From Wurfbainia villosa (Eukaryota > Streptophyta > Magnoliopsida > Zingiberales > Zingiberaceae), in NCBI GenBank assembly GCA_025175895.1, contig CM046005.1, positions 54,976,325 to 55,040,324 of the forward strand: a DNA stretch of 64,000 nt, read 5' to 3'. Below the pieces are notes generated by a model. The model was not told the DNA's origin. It worked only from the letters and a program-made list of their open reading frames with translations, and did not search any database. Position numbers and translations under genes: made by a program. The first letter of the stretch is position 1, and each line of letters begins with the position of its first letter. Of the stretch, positions 1-11,149 are shown piece by piece.

Positions 1-85
1 GAAGTCACTACTTCAGTACCAACGGTACAAGAGGACATACCACAAGTGACTGCACCGTGTGTCACAGAAGATACACAGGTGATAC
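1..85 (+). pseudogene. copia-1 pol, integrase/RT linker fragment (continues at 40942)
   Basis: Frame 1 is open and reads a linker peptide containing VQEDIPQVTAPCVTEDT, nearly the same as the peptide encoded on the minus strand by copia-2 around 8215-8280. In a Ty1/copia polyprotein this lies between the integrase C-terminus and reverse transcriptase. The frame is cut at 85 by the Athila-like LTR and resumes at 40947 after the duplicated GATAC. The next residues (PHRSGRVVRQPDRF) are exactly what follows in copia-2. The rest of gag, protease and integrase lies left of the window. High confidence as a split copia fragment. Confidence 0.9.
81..85. other. Target-site duplication GATAC, left copy
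   Basis: GATAC directly precedes the LTR start TGATGCACG at 86. The same five bases follow the LTR end at 40942-40946. Joining the flanks at one copy restores an open copia reading frame, so this is the insertion footprint of the 40.9-kb block. Confidence 0.93.
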
Positions 86-1459
86 TGATGCACGCAAATG
101 CGACCTCAAATCTCACGATGGAGGTCGTCAAGGACTCAAAGCGCGCGCTCATGCTCAATGCCCACAAGTGCACAGATGTCGTCAAGTAATAAAAGATTAT
201 CGATCCCACAGGGACTGGGATTCGAATATCGATATGTTCAGTGGCTAAAATTGTTCGAAAGTAAACTCTAAGAGGTTTCGATTTGTGAGGGCTATCGGTG
301 GACTATACTCTATACAGTGTCACGTGGAGGAAGAAGGGAGCATGTCGGGGTCTTTAAAGGTGATTCTTGGACTTTGGTTTCACTTGTGTGTCACAAAACA
401 GTGCTGTTAACTGGCGTTGTTTAGACGTTTAGCTATGGTTTTGTGGAAGGGACATCATACACTCTCCCGATGAGCCACCGCATCTACCGAATGCTATCTC
501 CGCCTTAAAAGGATGGGATAGATGGTACGAGGATGCCGAATCAATCCCTACGATGAACCATTTCTGGTTCCATTGCATCCTTCTACCCACGATTATAGGA
601 GATCAGATTTACCCCTAGGTTCCTTGTATAAAATCCCCTAAATCTTAGATACGAGGGTTGTCACCCCTTGTATCACCTAAGCACAGCAGGTAGAAACCCA
701 AACACACATAGATATAGTTTAAACAACTTCCAATTGCCAAATTAAACTCAAAGATAGAATTTAACATGAACCAACATATAATCTGCACACAAGCTACTCC
801 CTAATCCTAGAATCGAAGAAACTACTTCATGTATATAGAGGAGGAATCACAAAGCATGTATATGTTCGAATACATCAGAAATAAAATGCAGGAACAAGGA
901 ATTACAATGCTTTTGTGGTCTTCTCTCTGGCGTTGAAGTGCAAAGTGTGGACCTCTGGCAGCGTTCCTCCTCCCCGTTATGAGTTCCCGAAGCTTTTTAG
1001 GGATTCGGTGTGTCGTCCTAGCCGTTGTACCCCCCCCCCCTAGGGTATGGGGCAGAGCCATCCTTATGTAGACATCACCTTGGACCGCTGCAAAATTCGG
1101 AAAAAGCCCTAGTCATGCAAATTTTGCGGGCTGCCACACGACCATGTATTTCCACACAGCCAGGCCGTGTGCAGCTTTGGGGTGGCTGATCTCGCCCATT
1201 GGACATGGCCATGTGTATCCACACGCCCTGGCCGAGTCCCACTCTGTGTCTAGCGGCAAAATGTCCTTCTTTTGTTCCAAAGTGTTCCTTTTTCACCCAA
1301 AATGCTAATCTGCACACAAAAATATAAAGAGCAGACCTCTGAACCAGAAAATAGGAAATGCATGCAAAATAGAGTGACATATGCATGAAAACTAACATAA
1401 AACGTAATGAGATGTAAGCGAAAACTACTCCTAAAACCCTATATGTTTTGCTCACATCA
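86..1459 (-). repeat. Athila-like 3' LTR (outer subfamily)
   Basis: On the plus strand it runs TGATGCACG...GCTCACATCA; the element reads on the minus strand, TGATGTGAGC...GCATCA. The same sequence recurs at 39569-40941 and 41180-42548. The U3 part (about 1080-1459) carries ACACGG/CCGTGT palindromes near 1135-1235. The expected TATA element is degenerate here (TACATAAGG near 1064-1075); a related partial copy has TATATAAGG at 34921. Confidence 0.92.
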
Positions 1460-2420
1460 CTTCCCCCAGACTTAAATCTTTGCTTGTCCTTAAGAAAACC
1501 TCAGTGCCATGAAATTTAAAAAGACATTGTTCCATACTTAACATGTTAACTAAATTTATCAAGTGGTATTTACAATCAAAGCAAAATAAATATGTTCTAG
1601 AAATTCACTAAGTTATCTCCTCGTGCTTGTGCTAAGAGAATCATTCTTAGGGGATGCCCGTTCCATGGTGAGTTAAGTCATCATCCCATAGTTTTCCTAA
1701 GGTTTCCGGCTCTTAGGCACTTACCTGCCCAAAGCGAGGGTCGTTTCCTAGATCTAGCATAAAGTCTCAAAGGCATGCTCGGTATTGAGAGAAATTAGTA
1801 GGTGTTTCCCCAGTAACCTAACTTGGTCTCAAAGGGGCACCTAGTCATTTCCACCCACGACAATTGTTTTTTATCCCTCATAATCTTCTCTCTCTCTCTC
1901 CCTTTTTTTCTTTTCATTTTCTTTGTTTTCTTTTTCATCTTTTTCTCTTTCTCTCTCTTTTTTTTCTTCTCACTGGGATTTTGATTTTTCCAAATGGGCT
2001 TACACAATCCGAGCATCTCCAGTAACTAAAATGCTAAACCTAGAGTCACCTATGGATTCCAAAGTACTAGACTACTGAAATGAATCATAACTAGGTATGT
2101 ACTAAATTCTCCCTTTCAGAATATTCGACATGTGTCGGTGTAAAAATAAAAGCTAACCAGTGTAAGTCTTGAACATTCATTAGAGTGAATAAAATAAAAT
2201 ACCACAAGATAAATGAAGTTAAGCTACCTATGGGAACAACTCATGTAGGCAACTTTTAAAAATACTACTGAGACAGCTTTACAGATAACAAAAACTAAGT
2301 ACTGAAAGAAACTCAACAACCCATGCATGAATAAATGAATGAAAATACCAGAAAAGAAACTACTGCTAGAAAACAAACAAAATAAACTTTGGGGTCCCAT
2401 TCAGACTTAAAATGAAAATA
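1460..2420 (-). other. Athila-like 3' untranslated region with polypurine tract and TC-rich tract
   Basis: Directly inside the LTR, 1460-1474 reads on the minus strand as AAGTCTGGGGGAAG, the polypurine tract that primes plus-strand DNA synthesis. The rest is non-coding and is shared with 14793-15219 plus 23890-24430, and in inverted form with 25170-26122 and 29890-30835. A strongly pyrimidine-biased stretch (about 1885-1970) is low-complexity. Small ORFs here are not convincing. Confidence 0.75.
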
Positions 2421-2427
2421 TACCTCT

Positions 2428-3906
2428 AGTATGGTGGACGAGGTGGAAAGTCTGGGAGCTTCGGCATCTCGGGATCCTGGGATAACCTGCTGCTGAGCCG
2501 CTGATGCCACATGTACATGTGGTCAATCTGGGAGCTGGTGGATGCAGAAGCTGTTCGGTGCTCCTCCTCGATGACCCACTGTGCCTGTTGGGCATGCATG
2601 TGGTTCCGTATCTCCTAGTGGTAGGCGGCCTCATCCTGGCGACGAGCAGCCTCCTCCTGGAAGTATATGCGAGCCTCGTCATAGAACTCCTCAGCCCGCT
2701 GGAAGTGCTCCCAGAATCCTTGGAACTCCGCCTGCGTGTAGGCGGTCTGATCCTCCAATCGCTGACTCTCCGTCTACTGCTCGGTGTATATGTCGTCGAG
2801 GCACTATCGGAACTCCGAGAAATCATAGGCCGACATACCTACATCCTGCTCAAAGGTGGAAAAATGTGATGGTGCAGGTGCAGACTCATGTCGGCGTGGA
2901 CTAGGGGGGCTCCTATGCATGTGTGGACTGGAGGGAGAGTGATGTAAAGGGGGTGAGATGGGCACCGATGCGGGTGGTCCCTCATGTGGAGAAGACTCCA
3001 CTATCAGGTCCAAGCGCCAGTTGGTGCATGTAGTGATGGTGGTACGATCAAGGTTGTGGAGCCTAAGGGCCGTAAGATTTTTCCTTACAAAGCATAAGGA
3101 GTGTCCTTCTCTAACAATCATCTTCATGGCCATGCACACTCCTAGGTCGATCCTAGGGCTCCCCTCTATACTCTCTAATGCAGTGTAATCGTACCCCATC
3201 CTATGGAAAATATGGGTAAGTAGGCCTCCCACATTAATCTATCCTCGTGCTGCTTTTCCCATCTTCACTAAGTGTCTGATGAAGTGGGACCCTACATCGA
3301 TGCTACTCCTTTCTTGTAGCATGTCCCAGAGGCAAAGCAACTCGCTAGCTCTAACTACACCGTCACTCTCCCCACGACCAAATATAGTATTGGCCATGAT
3401 GCGGTGGAGGTATCGAAAGACGGGGTTTTGAAGGCACGACGCTTTGTCCCTAGAAGGGTCATAAGCGTGCTCCCCCGTCAACTCTGTCCAAAATGCCCGA
3501 GCATTGAACCCAATAGGGATTATTCTCTCTCCCCCACTCAGCAAGCCAAAGCATGAATTCCATTGGTGAAGGGTCCATTCATGCTCAATGTTAAAAATCC
3601 TAAAAGTTATCCTACCCTCTTCGCTCTCTCTAGCCGTTAAAATTTCCGCTCTTCCCACCCCATTTTTGCAAATAGGGCTTGAATATCACCCAACAACCCT
3701 AAAGACTCTAGCAAATCTTCATCTAAGTACCTAGTAGGAGTAAGTTTATGAGTAGAAAGCATATTATATCTATCTCTATGTTCATTATTGCTTAAAAGAA
3801 GAGTGGGTAGGGCGTTACCCTCCTCCGGAGCTTGAGGGGCGTCGGCTCTCCTTGTTCGTCGCTCCAAAGCACCGGATCGAGGTGCTACATGCTTGGTCCT
3901 CCTCAT
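2428..3906 (-). pseudogene. Athila ORF-1-like protein (env-like position), broken
   Basis: The minus-strand frames encode conserved blocks such as TPTRYLDEDLLESLGL, NARAFWTELTGEHAYD and FRYLHRIMANTIFGRG, then a proline/serine-rich section and a C-terminal region ending near 2428. From memory these match the ATHILA ORF-1 family of unknown function. It lies between protease and polypurine tract, where some Athila elements carry an env-like ORF; I see no clear membrane segment. A frameshift near 3640 and in-frame stops near 3239 and 2804 inactivate it. C-terminal pieces of the same protein recur at 24440-25145, 29360-29890 and 34130-34600. The start is uncertain. Confidence 0.75.
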
Positions 3907-4039
3907 CCTTGCTTCTTTTGGCTTCCTTTGAGGTTAGAAGTTCTTCTAGATGGTGGGGAAGATGAAAACACATGGCTAGGGCAAGAGCACTCGAAGCACA
4001 TGACGCAAATGGGGTGAAAACACATGGCTCGCCCCTTTT

Positions 4040-4200
4040 TAACCTTGCACGACACGACCGTGTGAAAACACACAGCCAGGTCATGTGAAAACACACGGCC
4101 AGGCCATGTGAAAACACACGTCCAGGCCATGTGCGCCTCGGGTCAGTTGGGCACGGCCGTGGGAAAACACACGGCCAAGCCGTGTGTCCCCATTTTTCTC
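4040..4200. repeat. Cluster of ACACGGCC...GGCCGTGT imperfect palindromes
   Basis: At least five closely spaced copies of a GTGAAAACACACGGCCAGGC-type word lie here. Each can pair with a neighbouring CCGTGTG. The same vocabulary occurs in the U3 of every Athila-like LTR in the window and between the coding blocks at 29170-29330 and 33910-34115. Function unknown. Confidence 0.75.
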
Positions 4201-4380
4201 CCCGTTTTGCATTCTGGACTGAATTTCCTCATACACTTCGCCGTGTAGGCTAAAATGGATTTATTTTTGCCTAGGAAAGTTCTTTTATAGTCCTAATTCT
4301 AAATGGGATGGTAATCAAAACTAAAATTAAATAAATGCAAGCAATACAATCAAAGGGAAATCTAAAACTAAACTTGGGTT

Positions 4381-4487
4381 GCCTCCCAAGAAGCGCTTTG
4401 TTTAAGGTCGTTTAGCTCGACCACACTCCACTATCAACTTGGCTCTAGAGGTTCAATGAACCTCCATTCATCCGTCTCGGAAGCTTC
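4381..4487 (-). other. Conserved polyprotein tail and post-protease spacer of the Athila-like family
   Basis: On the minus strand this holds the end of the polyprotein (TDEWRF then EPPEPS-type residues and a stop) followed by GCTTCTTGGGAGGCAACCCA. Equivalent sequence lies at 37260-37370, and the spacer alone at 28925-28985 and 33690-33740. Copia-2 interrupts it on the right at 4488; it continues at 12918. Confidence 0.75.
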
Positions 4488-6508
4488 TATTGGGAGGGGA
4501 AACTTCGCTTCCCACTTCAACTCGATCGCTTGTTCATGGCGATCCCTTCTACGTCCCCGGATAAAAAAATTAATCCTTGACAAGAGGGATTTCCCATACA
4601 ACCTTGTCATCGTCGTGCTATTCGATTAGAGTGGTCACTTGAACAAACTTGTTGTTCAAGCGAGTAACCTCTATTCTACGAGTTGCCACGGAATAGACGA
4701 TGTACGGATCGCCGGCTTTTGTGTTTATGTTCGGGGTCCAAGTATATTTAGCCACATACATAAAGTAAACAACCACATACAACATGCATATAATTGAAAA
4801 ACATTTATAGACATAATACAAAAGAACACTAATCAAAATAAACAAGATTATACCTCTTGTTATACCTCTTGATCTTCTATTGTATGTCCTTCCTCCTTTT
4901 GGACGTCGTGTGGGCGACGATCTTCCCAAAGTCGAAACCTCCTAGATCACCAATCTTCCTTTCCTTGTTCACTCTGAACAAAGGAAGATCATAAAATAAA
5001 ACACTTCTTCCTATCTAGAACTGGCCACCAAGTCAATAGACTCGATGTTACCGCTGGCCAAGGAAGAGAACATGGAGTATAGGAACCGGCCAAAAGAGAA
5101 TCAATGAGGGTGATGGCGTCGGCCAACACTTAGAGAAGAAAAGGGAAACCAATCTTCACCTTGTAGCCACCCAAAACCCTAACCCTAGCTCTACTAATTG
5201 CCGGCCAAGGAAGAGGGGAAGAAGAATAGGTTGAGCACCGGCCAAAGTATAGGGAAGAAGGATAGGTTGCTGGCCAAACCTTAGGAAGAAGAAGAAAGGT
5301 CCTCCTCCACTTGTTGCCGCCCACCCCAACACCAAAACCCTACCCGCCCACTCCTAATCCTAACCTAATTAGGATTGCTTGCAGCCCAAGGGAAGCAAAC
5401 CCTAATCCTCATCCATCAAGTTGCCGCCCAAGCCATAGTCCTATATTTATAGAGTTGGGCTCAAGCCTCCTTTTAATCTCCACCATTGGTTCTAGGGATT
5501 TAATCTAAACCGTCGGATCTAGAGATTTAATCTCAACCGTCGGATCTAGAGATTTAATCTCTACCGTTGGATCTAGAGTTTTGTTTTCATCCATTGGATC
5601 TAAGCTTTATGAGGTATTAATAGGCTGCAATAGGGACCATGAGGAGGAGTTGGATCTTGGCCACCCAATGGATCAAGCCCACATAAAGTTCGATCCATTA
5701 ATGATTATCCATTCCACTAGAGGATTATCATTGATCTACCTCACCAACCCCCATAAGTTAATATAGGCTCCATATATTATATGTACATTTTCTCCCCATA
5801 TTTAAGATCTCGAATTTCCATCGATTAATTAATTTACTGACCATTAATTAATCAACATCTAACTCCATGAGTAGTACCACTCAACCTTTTCATCATGCCG
5901 GACCAAGTCCACCTGCAGGGTTTACATGATGAACCTTATGAGCTCCTCAAGGGGACATCATCATCCTAATATATAGGACACAGTTTCCTCCTATAATCAA
6001 CGGCACACCATATAAATAATATCATTTCCCAACTTACTGAGCCTATCGATTTAATCTATAAATCTCGCCCATTGGTAAATCAAAAAAATGAATACTAAGT
6101 ATATGTGCCCGTTATTATATCGGGATTAAGAGTATGTATAATATAATATCTGAGGTCCGATTCGATTATGTAGTCAATAATAAATTGAATAACCTCTAAG
6201 TCGGTCCTGCTCAATACACACAAAGTGTACTAGTGTGATTTTATGGTCAAGACAGACCAATACAAAATCACACTACAACCATACCAATGGTTTGTTCAAA
6301 GCCATCTCGATTGTGAGCCTTTACTTATACTTTACAAGGAGCCGATAACATGATCTCCCGTGTGACACCACACACCATGTTATCTACAATGTAATGTATT
6401 AGACAATATGCATAACCATAAAAATATGCAAACAATGATCATGTGATTCTTATTTCAAAAATAAAAATGTTCATACAAAAGATAGACTTTTCAGTATACA
6501 TCCAAACA
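4488..6508 (-). repeat. copia-2 3' LTR (2021 bp)
   Basis: It matches 11150-12912 except for 258 extra bases (5089-5346). Both breakpoints carry CCG, so the other LTR lost this segment after insertion. Positions 5480-5600 contain about four copies of a 26-28-bp unit built on GATTTAATCTCAACCGTCGG. Confidence 0.9.
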
Positions 6509-6522
6509 ATCTCCCACTTATA
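6509..6522 (-). promoter_or_regulatory. copia-2 polypurine tract
   Basis: The minus strand reads AAGTGGGAGATTG immediately before the LTR start, the same as in copia-1 at 43984-43997. It is expected to prime plus-strand DNA synthesis. Confidence 0.75.
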
Positions 6523-6599
6523 CTAAAAGACTATGTTGTCCTCATACTGCCATACATCTGATTCCCCTTCCATCCACATGCCTATCAAAGCTCTCGCTA

Positions 6600-8209
6600 A
6601 AAGGGCCTTAGTGAAAGGGTCTACCAGGTCATCCTCTGATGCAATCTAGGCGACAACAACTTCTACCTCCTTTACAATTTCTCGTATCAAGTGGTACTTG
6701 CGTTCTATGTGTTTACTTGCCTTATGGACTCGTGGTTCCTTCGAGTTTTCAACTGCACCACTATTATCACAATAAATTGTGATAGTTCTCGGCAAACCAG
6801 GAATTACATCCAAGTCCATCAGGAAGTTCCTGAGCCACACAGCTTCTTTGGCCACCTCAGAGGCTGCCACATGCTCAGCTTCCATGGTGGAGTCCGCCAC
6901 GCATTTCTGCTTGACACTCCTCCATACAATGGCTCCGCCTCCCAAAGTAAACACAAAACCTGAGGTAGACTTACTATTATCCCTATCTGATTGGAAGTCA
7001 AAATCTGTATAATCCATAGGGAGTAATTGGTCTGCCTGGTAAACTAGCATATAATCCCTAGTCCTTCTCAGGTACTTCAATATATGCTTTACCGCAATCC
7101 AATGTCCCTGTCCTGGATTACTCTGATATCTGCTGACCATGCCCATGGCAAAGCATATATCTGGTCTCGTACATAGCATCGCATACATTAGGCTTCCTAC
7201 TGCCAAAGCATAAGGAACCACCTTCATCTCCTCTATCTCCTCAGATGTTCTAGGACACATCTCCTTAGATAAAGGAACTCCATGCCTGAAAAGTAGAAAA
7301 CCTTTCTTGGAGTTTTGCATGCTAAAACAATCCATAATAGTGTCTATGTATGAAGCTTGGGATAAGCACAACATCATTTTCTTGCGATCCCTTATAACCT
7401 TGATCCCAAGGATGTGTCCCACTTCTCCCAAGTCCTTCATATCAAACTGTTTGGACAATCATACCCTTACGTCCGATAACACCTTGACATTGTTGCCAAT
7501 TAACAAAATGTCATCTACGTATAGTACAAGAAATACCACTACGTTTTCATCACATCTCTTGTATACACAAGACTCATCCAGACATTGAATAAATCCATAA
7601 GACTGGATTACCTCATCAAAGCGGATGTTCCAAGACCTCGAAGCTTGCTTCAATCCATAAATGGACCAATTAAGCTTACATACAAGATGCTCTTTGCCCT
7701 TCGCAATGAATCCCTCTGGTTGCTTCATATAGATGTTTTCCTCAAGACTTCCATTAAGGAAAGCTGTCTTGACATCCATCTGCCACACCTCATAATACAT
7801 ATGAGCTACAATGGATAAGAGAATCCAGATAGACTTAAGCATGTCTACCGGCAAAAAAGGTCTCCTCATAATCGATACCCTCTTTCTGAGTATACCCCTT
7901 CACAACAAGCCTCGCTTTGAAGGTCTCAACCTTCCCTTCTATTCCTCTCTTTCTTTTGTAGATCCACTTGCATCCAATGGTTATTACACCATCGGGTGGT
8001 TCTACTAGCTCCCAGACCTGATTTGAATCCATAGATTCAATCCTAGCATTCATTGCACTTCGCCAAGATACTGCATCTTTATCTTGGATTACCTCGTCAT
8101 ATGTCCAGGGATCAGGTTCATGTTCGCCAGGGACCAAATCAGAAGATTCTCCCAAGAACATGAATCTATCAGGTTGTCTCACAACCCTCCCACTACGATG
8201 AGATATCAC
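6600..8209 (-). pseudogene. copia-2 reverse transcriptase and RNase H, broken
   Basis: Minus-strand frames cover the RT N-terminus (WELVEPPDGVITIGCKWIYK, 7835-8209), the palm with the YVDD catalytic box (near 7515-7530) and the C-terminal RT/RNase H (6646-7458, with YTDFDFQSDRDNSKSTSGF and the CDNSGAVENSKEPR block). The last part reads through a stop near 6646 toward ADPFTKAL-type residues. Interruptions lie near 7835-7869 and 7458, at 6646, and at 8209/8210 between linker and RT. The RT would copy element RNA into DNA in cytoplasmic particles; this copy cannot make a full enzyme. Confidence 0.9.
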
Positions 8210-9403
8210 CTATGTATCCTCTGTGACACACGGTGCAGTGACTTGTGGTATATCCTCTTGTATCGGTGGTACTGAAGAAGTGACTTCCCTTTTTATTTCC
8301 TCCAGAACAATATTACTCATGGGATTATGGTTCATTACATAGTCTTCCTCTAGAAATCTGGCGTTCGTGCTAACGATCACCCTCTGATCTCTAGGACTAT
8401 AAAACAAACCACCTTTCGTTCCTCTAGGATAGCCAATGAACATGCGTACTTCTGTACGAGGTTCCAACTTACCAGCATCTGCCTTCAGCACATGTGCTGG
8501 ACTCCCCCATATCTGAATATGTCTTAGACTAGGTTTTCGCCCAGTCCACAATTCTGTGGGAGTAGAAGGCACTGATTTAGATGGAACCAAGTTCAGAATG
8601 TACACTGTCGTATCTAGAGCATATCTTCAGAATGAATCTGGCAACTCAGAATAACTCATCATTGATCTAACCATCTCCATAAGAGTCCTATTCCTTCGCT
8701 CTGCTACACCATTCTGTTGGGGTGTGTCAGGTGTAGACAATTGGGATTGAATCCCAACCTCTGATAAGTAATTCCTAAACTCTCCCAAGAGGTACTCACC
8801 ACCACGATCAGATCGTAGTGTCTTGATACTTTTACCTTGATGTTTCTCCGCATCAGCCTTGAATTCTTTAAACTTGTCAAAGCATTCAGACTTGCGGCGC
8901 ATCAAGTAAATGTATCCATATCGCGAATAATCATCTATAAAAGAGACGAAATACTCAAAACCACCTCTAGCCTGGATAGACATAGGACCACACAAATCAA
9001 AATGAACCAATTCTAACACATCTTTGGCTTTATACCCCTTGGCCTTAAAAGGCCTTTTGGTCATTTTACCCTCCAAGCAAGATTCGTAGGTTGGGAAATC
9101 TTCCACCACTAATGAACCCAGAGGTCCATCAGCTATCAATCTTCGAATTCTGCTTAGGTTAATATGACCAAGCCTAAGATGCCAAAGATATGTTTGGTTC
9201 ATCTTCGAAGGTTCTTTTCTCTTATTGGAATTAGAAGATGAGTTATTAACTTCTATTTGCATCGTGGGATCTTTTAGTTCAAGTGTATACAAATTTCCTA
9301 TCAATGCACCAGAACAGATAATCTCCCTATTTCTTTTTATAACAACTCTGTCATTAAAAGAAATAGAATATCCATCCTTAAACAATTTAGAAACTGAAAT
9401 CAA
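8210..9403 (-). pseudogene. copia-2 integrase, broken
   Basis: 8627-9403 encodes the pre-integrase zinc-binding region (HLRLGHINLSRIRRL) and the integrase core with the expected Asp (HFDLCGP), Asp (RSDRGGEY) and Glu (NGVAERRNRT). 8210-8605 encodes the C-terminal domain and linker. A TGA at 8624-8626, where tryptophan is usual, separates them. In the HHCC motif the first cysteine is replaced: PTYESCLEGK instead of the usual C-x2-C. A stop near 9417 breaks the link to protease. Confidence 0.9.
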
Positions 9404-9404
9404 A

Positions 9405-10033
9405 TTCTTTCTAAATTAAGGTACATAAAGGCAATTTTTAAGAACCAAAACTTTATTTTTCTCAAAAGATAAATAAACATCTCCCACTGCAATAGCCGCC
9501 ACCTTCGTTGCATTGCCCAAGTAAATGGTAATGTCCCCTTTCGCTAGTCGTCAGGTTTCCTGGAACCCTTGCAAAGTATTGCAGACATGATCAGTTGCTC
9601 CCGTATCTACACAACAGGTGCCGGTAGATAATACCGCTAACCATGTTTCAATGACTAGACCAAAGGATATACCTTTGTTCTGCTTCGGATTGGGACAGTC
9701 CTTCTTCCAATGTCCAGTCTGCTTGCAAGTGAAGCACTTGCCTTTCGGCTTCTTCACTCCTCCATGAGATCCTCCCACCAGCTTTGCTCCACCTTGTTTC
9801 TTCTTCTTCTTGCTTTTCGGCTTAGAAGTAGAAACCTTCTGACCAACTATGGCTTGAGCCTGAGTAAGCCTTTCTGTCGACTGGAGAGTGATATCGACCT
9901 GGGTTTCCCCATCGATCTCAGCTCCAAGGACTTCCAGCTCATTCGCAAGCTTTAGAGGACACTCTTCGAAGAGTACATATTTGTACTCCTCAGCAGTTAA
10001 GACAATGTCAAGATTCCTTTTTCCAATCAACAT
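9405..10033 (-). pseudogene. copia-2 gag C-terminus and protease, broken
   Basis: The frame encodes a short gag segment (residues such as LTAEEYKYVLFEECPLKLAN), a Lys-rich stretch, a CCHC zinc knuckle (CFTCKQTGHWKKDC) and the aspartic protease site DTGATDHVC. In-frame stops near 9551 and 9417 split the protease. The segment before the knuckle is much shorter than a normal copia gag, so the N-terminal half is missing or lost in the leader. Gag would build the particle; the protease would cut the polyprotein. Confidence 0.85.
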
Positions 10034-11149
10034 AATTATATACAGTAAGTTTATTTTCCTTTAGTATTATAGCAAGTGAGCTGAAAGTCATTTTTGAAAA
10101 TCCAAAGAATCACATAGATCATTACTTTAGATTTCAAAAAATTATTGATTCCTCAAACAATAAAATTTTAAAATCAACCAACACCTCAAAACACCGAGAA
10201 TATCGTATGCCACGATCGTGTGGACGTATACGAATTCTACATTTGTAAGAGGAGGTTTTACCCATTAATTTTACTATCTCATCAACCTAACTTTTTGACA
10301 AATAAAATTAATAGTTGGTTTCTCTTCGGCCCTACAAATAAAAGCAGTGACTCCGATGGGGAGGATACTTATATTTGTATCTAAGTGTTCACCATTACTT
10401 GGTATTAAGGTAATTATCTCGGGTTATGTGCCTTACGATGGGGAAGTACACGCTCCTTAATAATTTTCTATAACCATATTTGAACTTGTGATCCGCAAAC
10501 AAAGTCATCCGATGGGGAGGAAGGCACTCAGAGTCGACGCGCAAGTTTGTTTGCATCACATGTCAAATCGTAATGGAGGTCGTGGGAATTTATAAAAATA
10601 TCCCTCTCCCACTTAGTAATTTAAAATTGAGGAATTTTCTAGCCTACGACATGCATATCAAACAATAAGCAAAAAATATGAAAAATAAATTATTTTCCAA
10701 CTATTATGGCTTTTGTCTTCAATATGTCTCCCATTGCATCACCATCTCGTCCGCTCCTCCTACGCCATGTACGAGCCATCCGGAGATCCGAGCCGAGACT
10801 AAAAACTATTTTAATTTACATCCATCGATCCTATACTCCACGAGGGAGTGTACATGAAATCTAGAACGAAAGTAAACTAAAATAGAAAGAGTGGCTAAAC
10901 AATGTCGTATCTAATATACAAAAAATTAAATACTAGCCTCGTCAACCCCGAGGATTCAACAAAATATACTATTACACACATACAATCACATACACACATA
11001 TGGCCATAATAGTCGGATCTTATGCCTGCAACCAAAGAGTTAACCTACGCATATCCTACTATTATCCGGTACATATAATATATGAAAAATGCATAAGAGT
11101 AACCGAATCCTAAACACACAAAACCGAAAACCGTGGCTTTGATACCACT
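10034..11149 (-). other. copia-2 leader with primer-binding site
   Basis: About 1.1 kb without convincing coding content lies between the 5' LTR and the gag remnant. At 11136-11147 the minus strand reads TGGTATCAAAGC, one base from the TGGTATCAGAGC used by many copia elements (initiator tRNA-Met), two bases from the LTR. GATGGGGA repeats near 10359, 10436 and 10512 are the only internal pattern noticed. Confidence 0.75.

Noticed and set aside
2504..2904. Plus-strand ORFs of 107-121 codons
   Set aside because: They are the reverse strand of the Athila ORF-1-like C-terminal region (2428-3906, minus), and the same shadow appears at each other copy.
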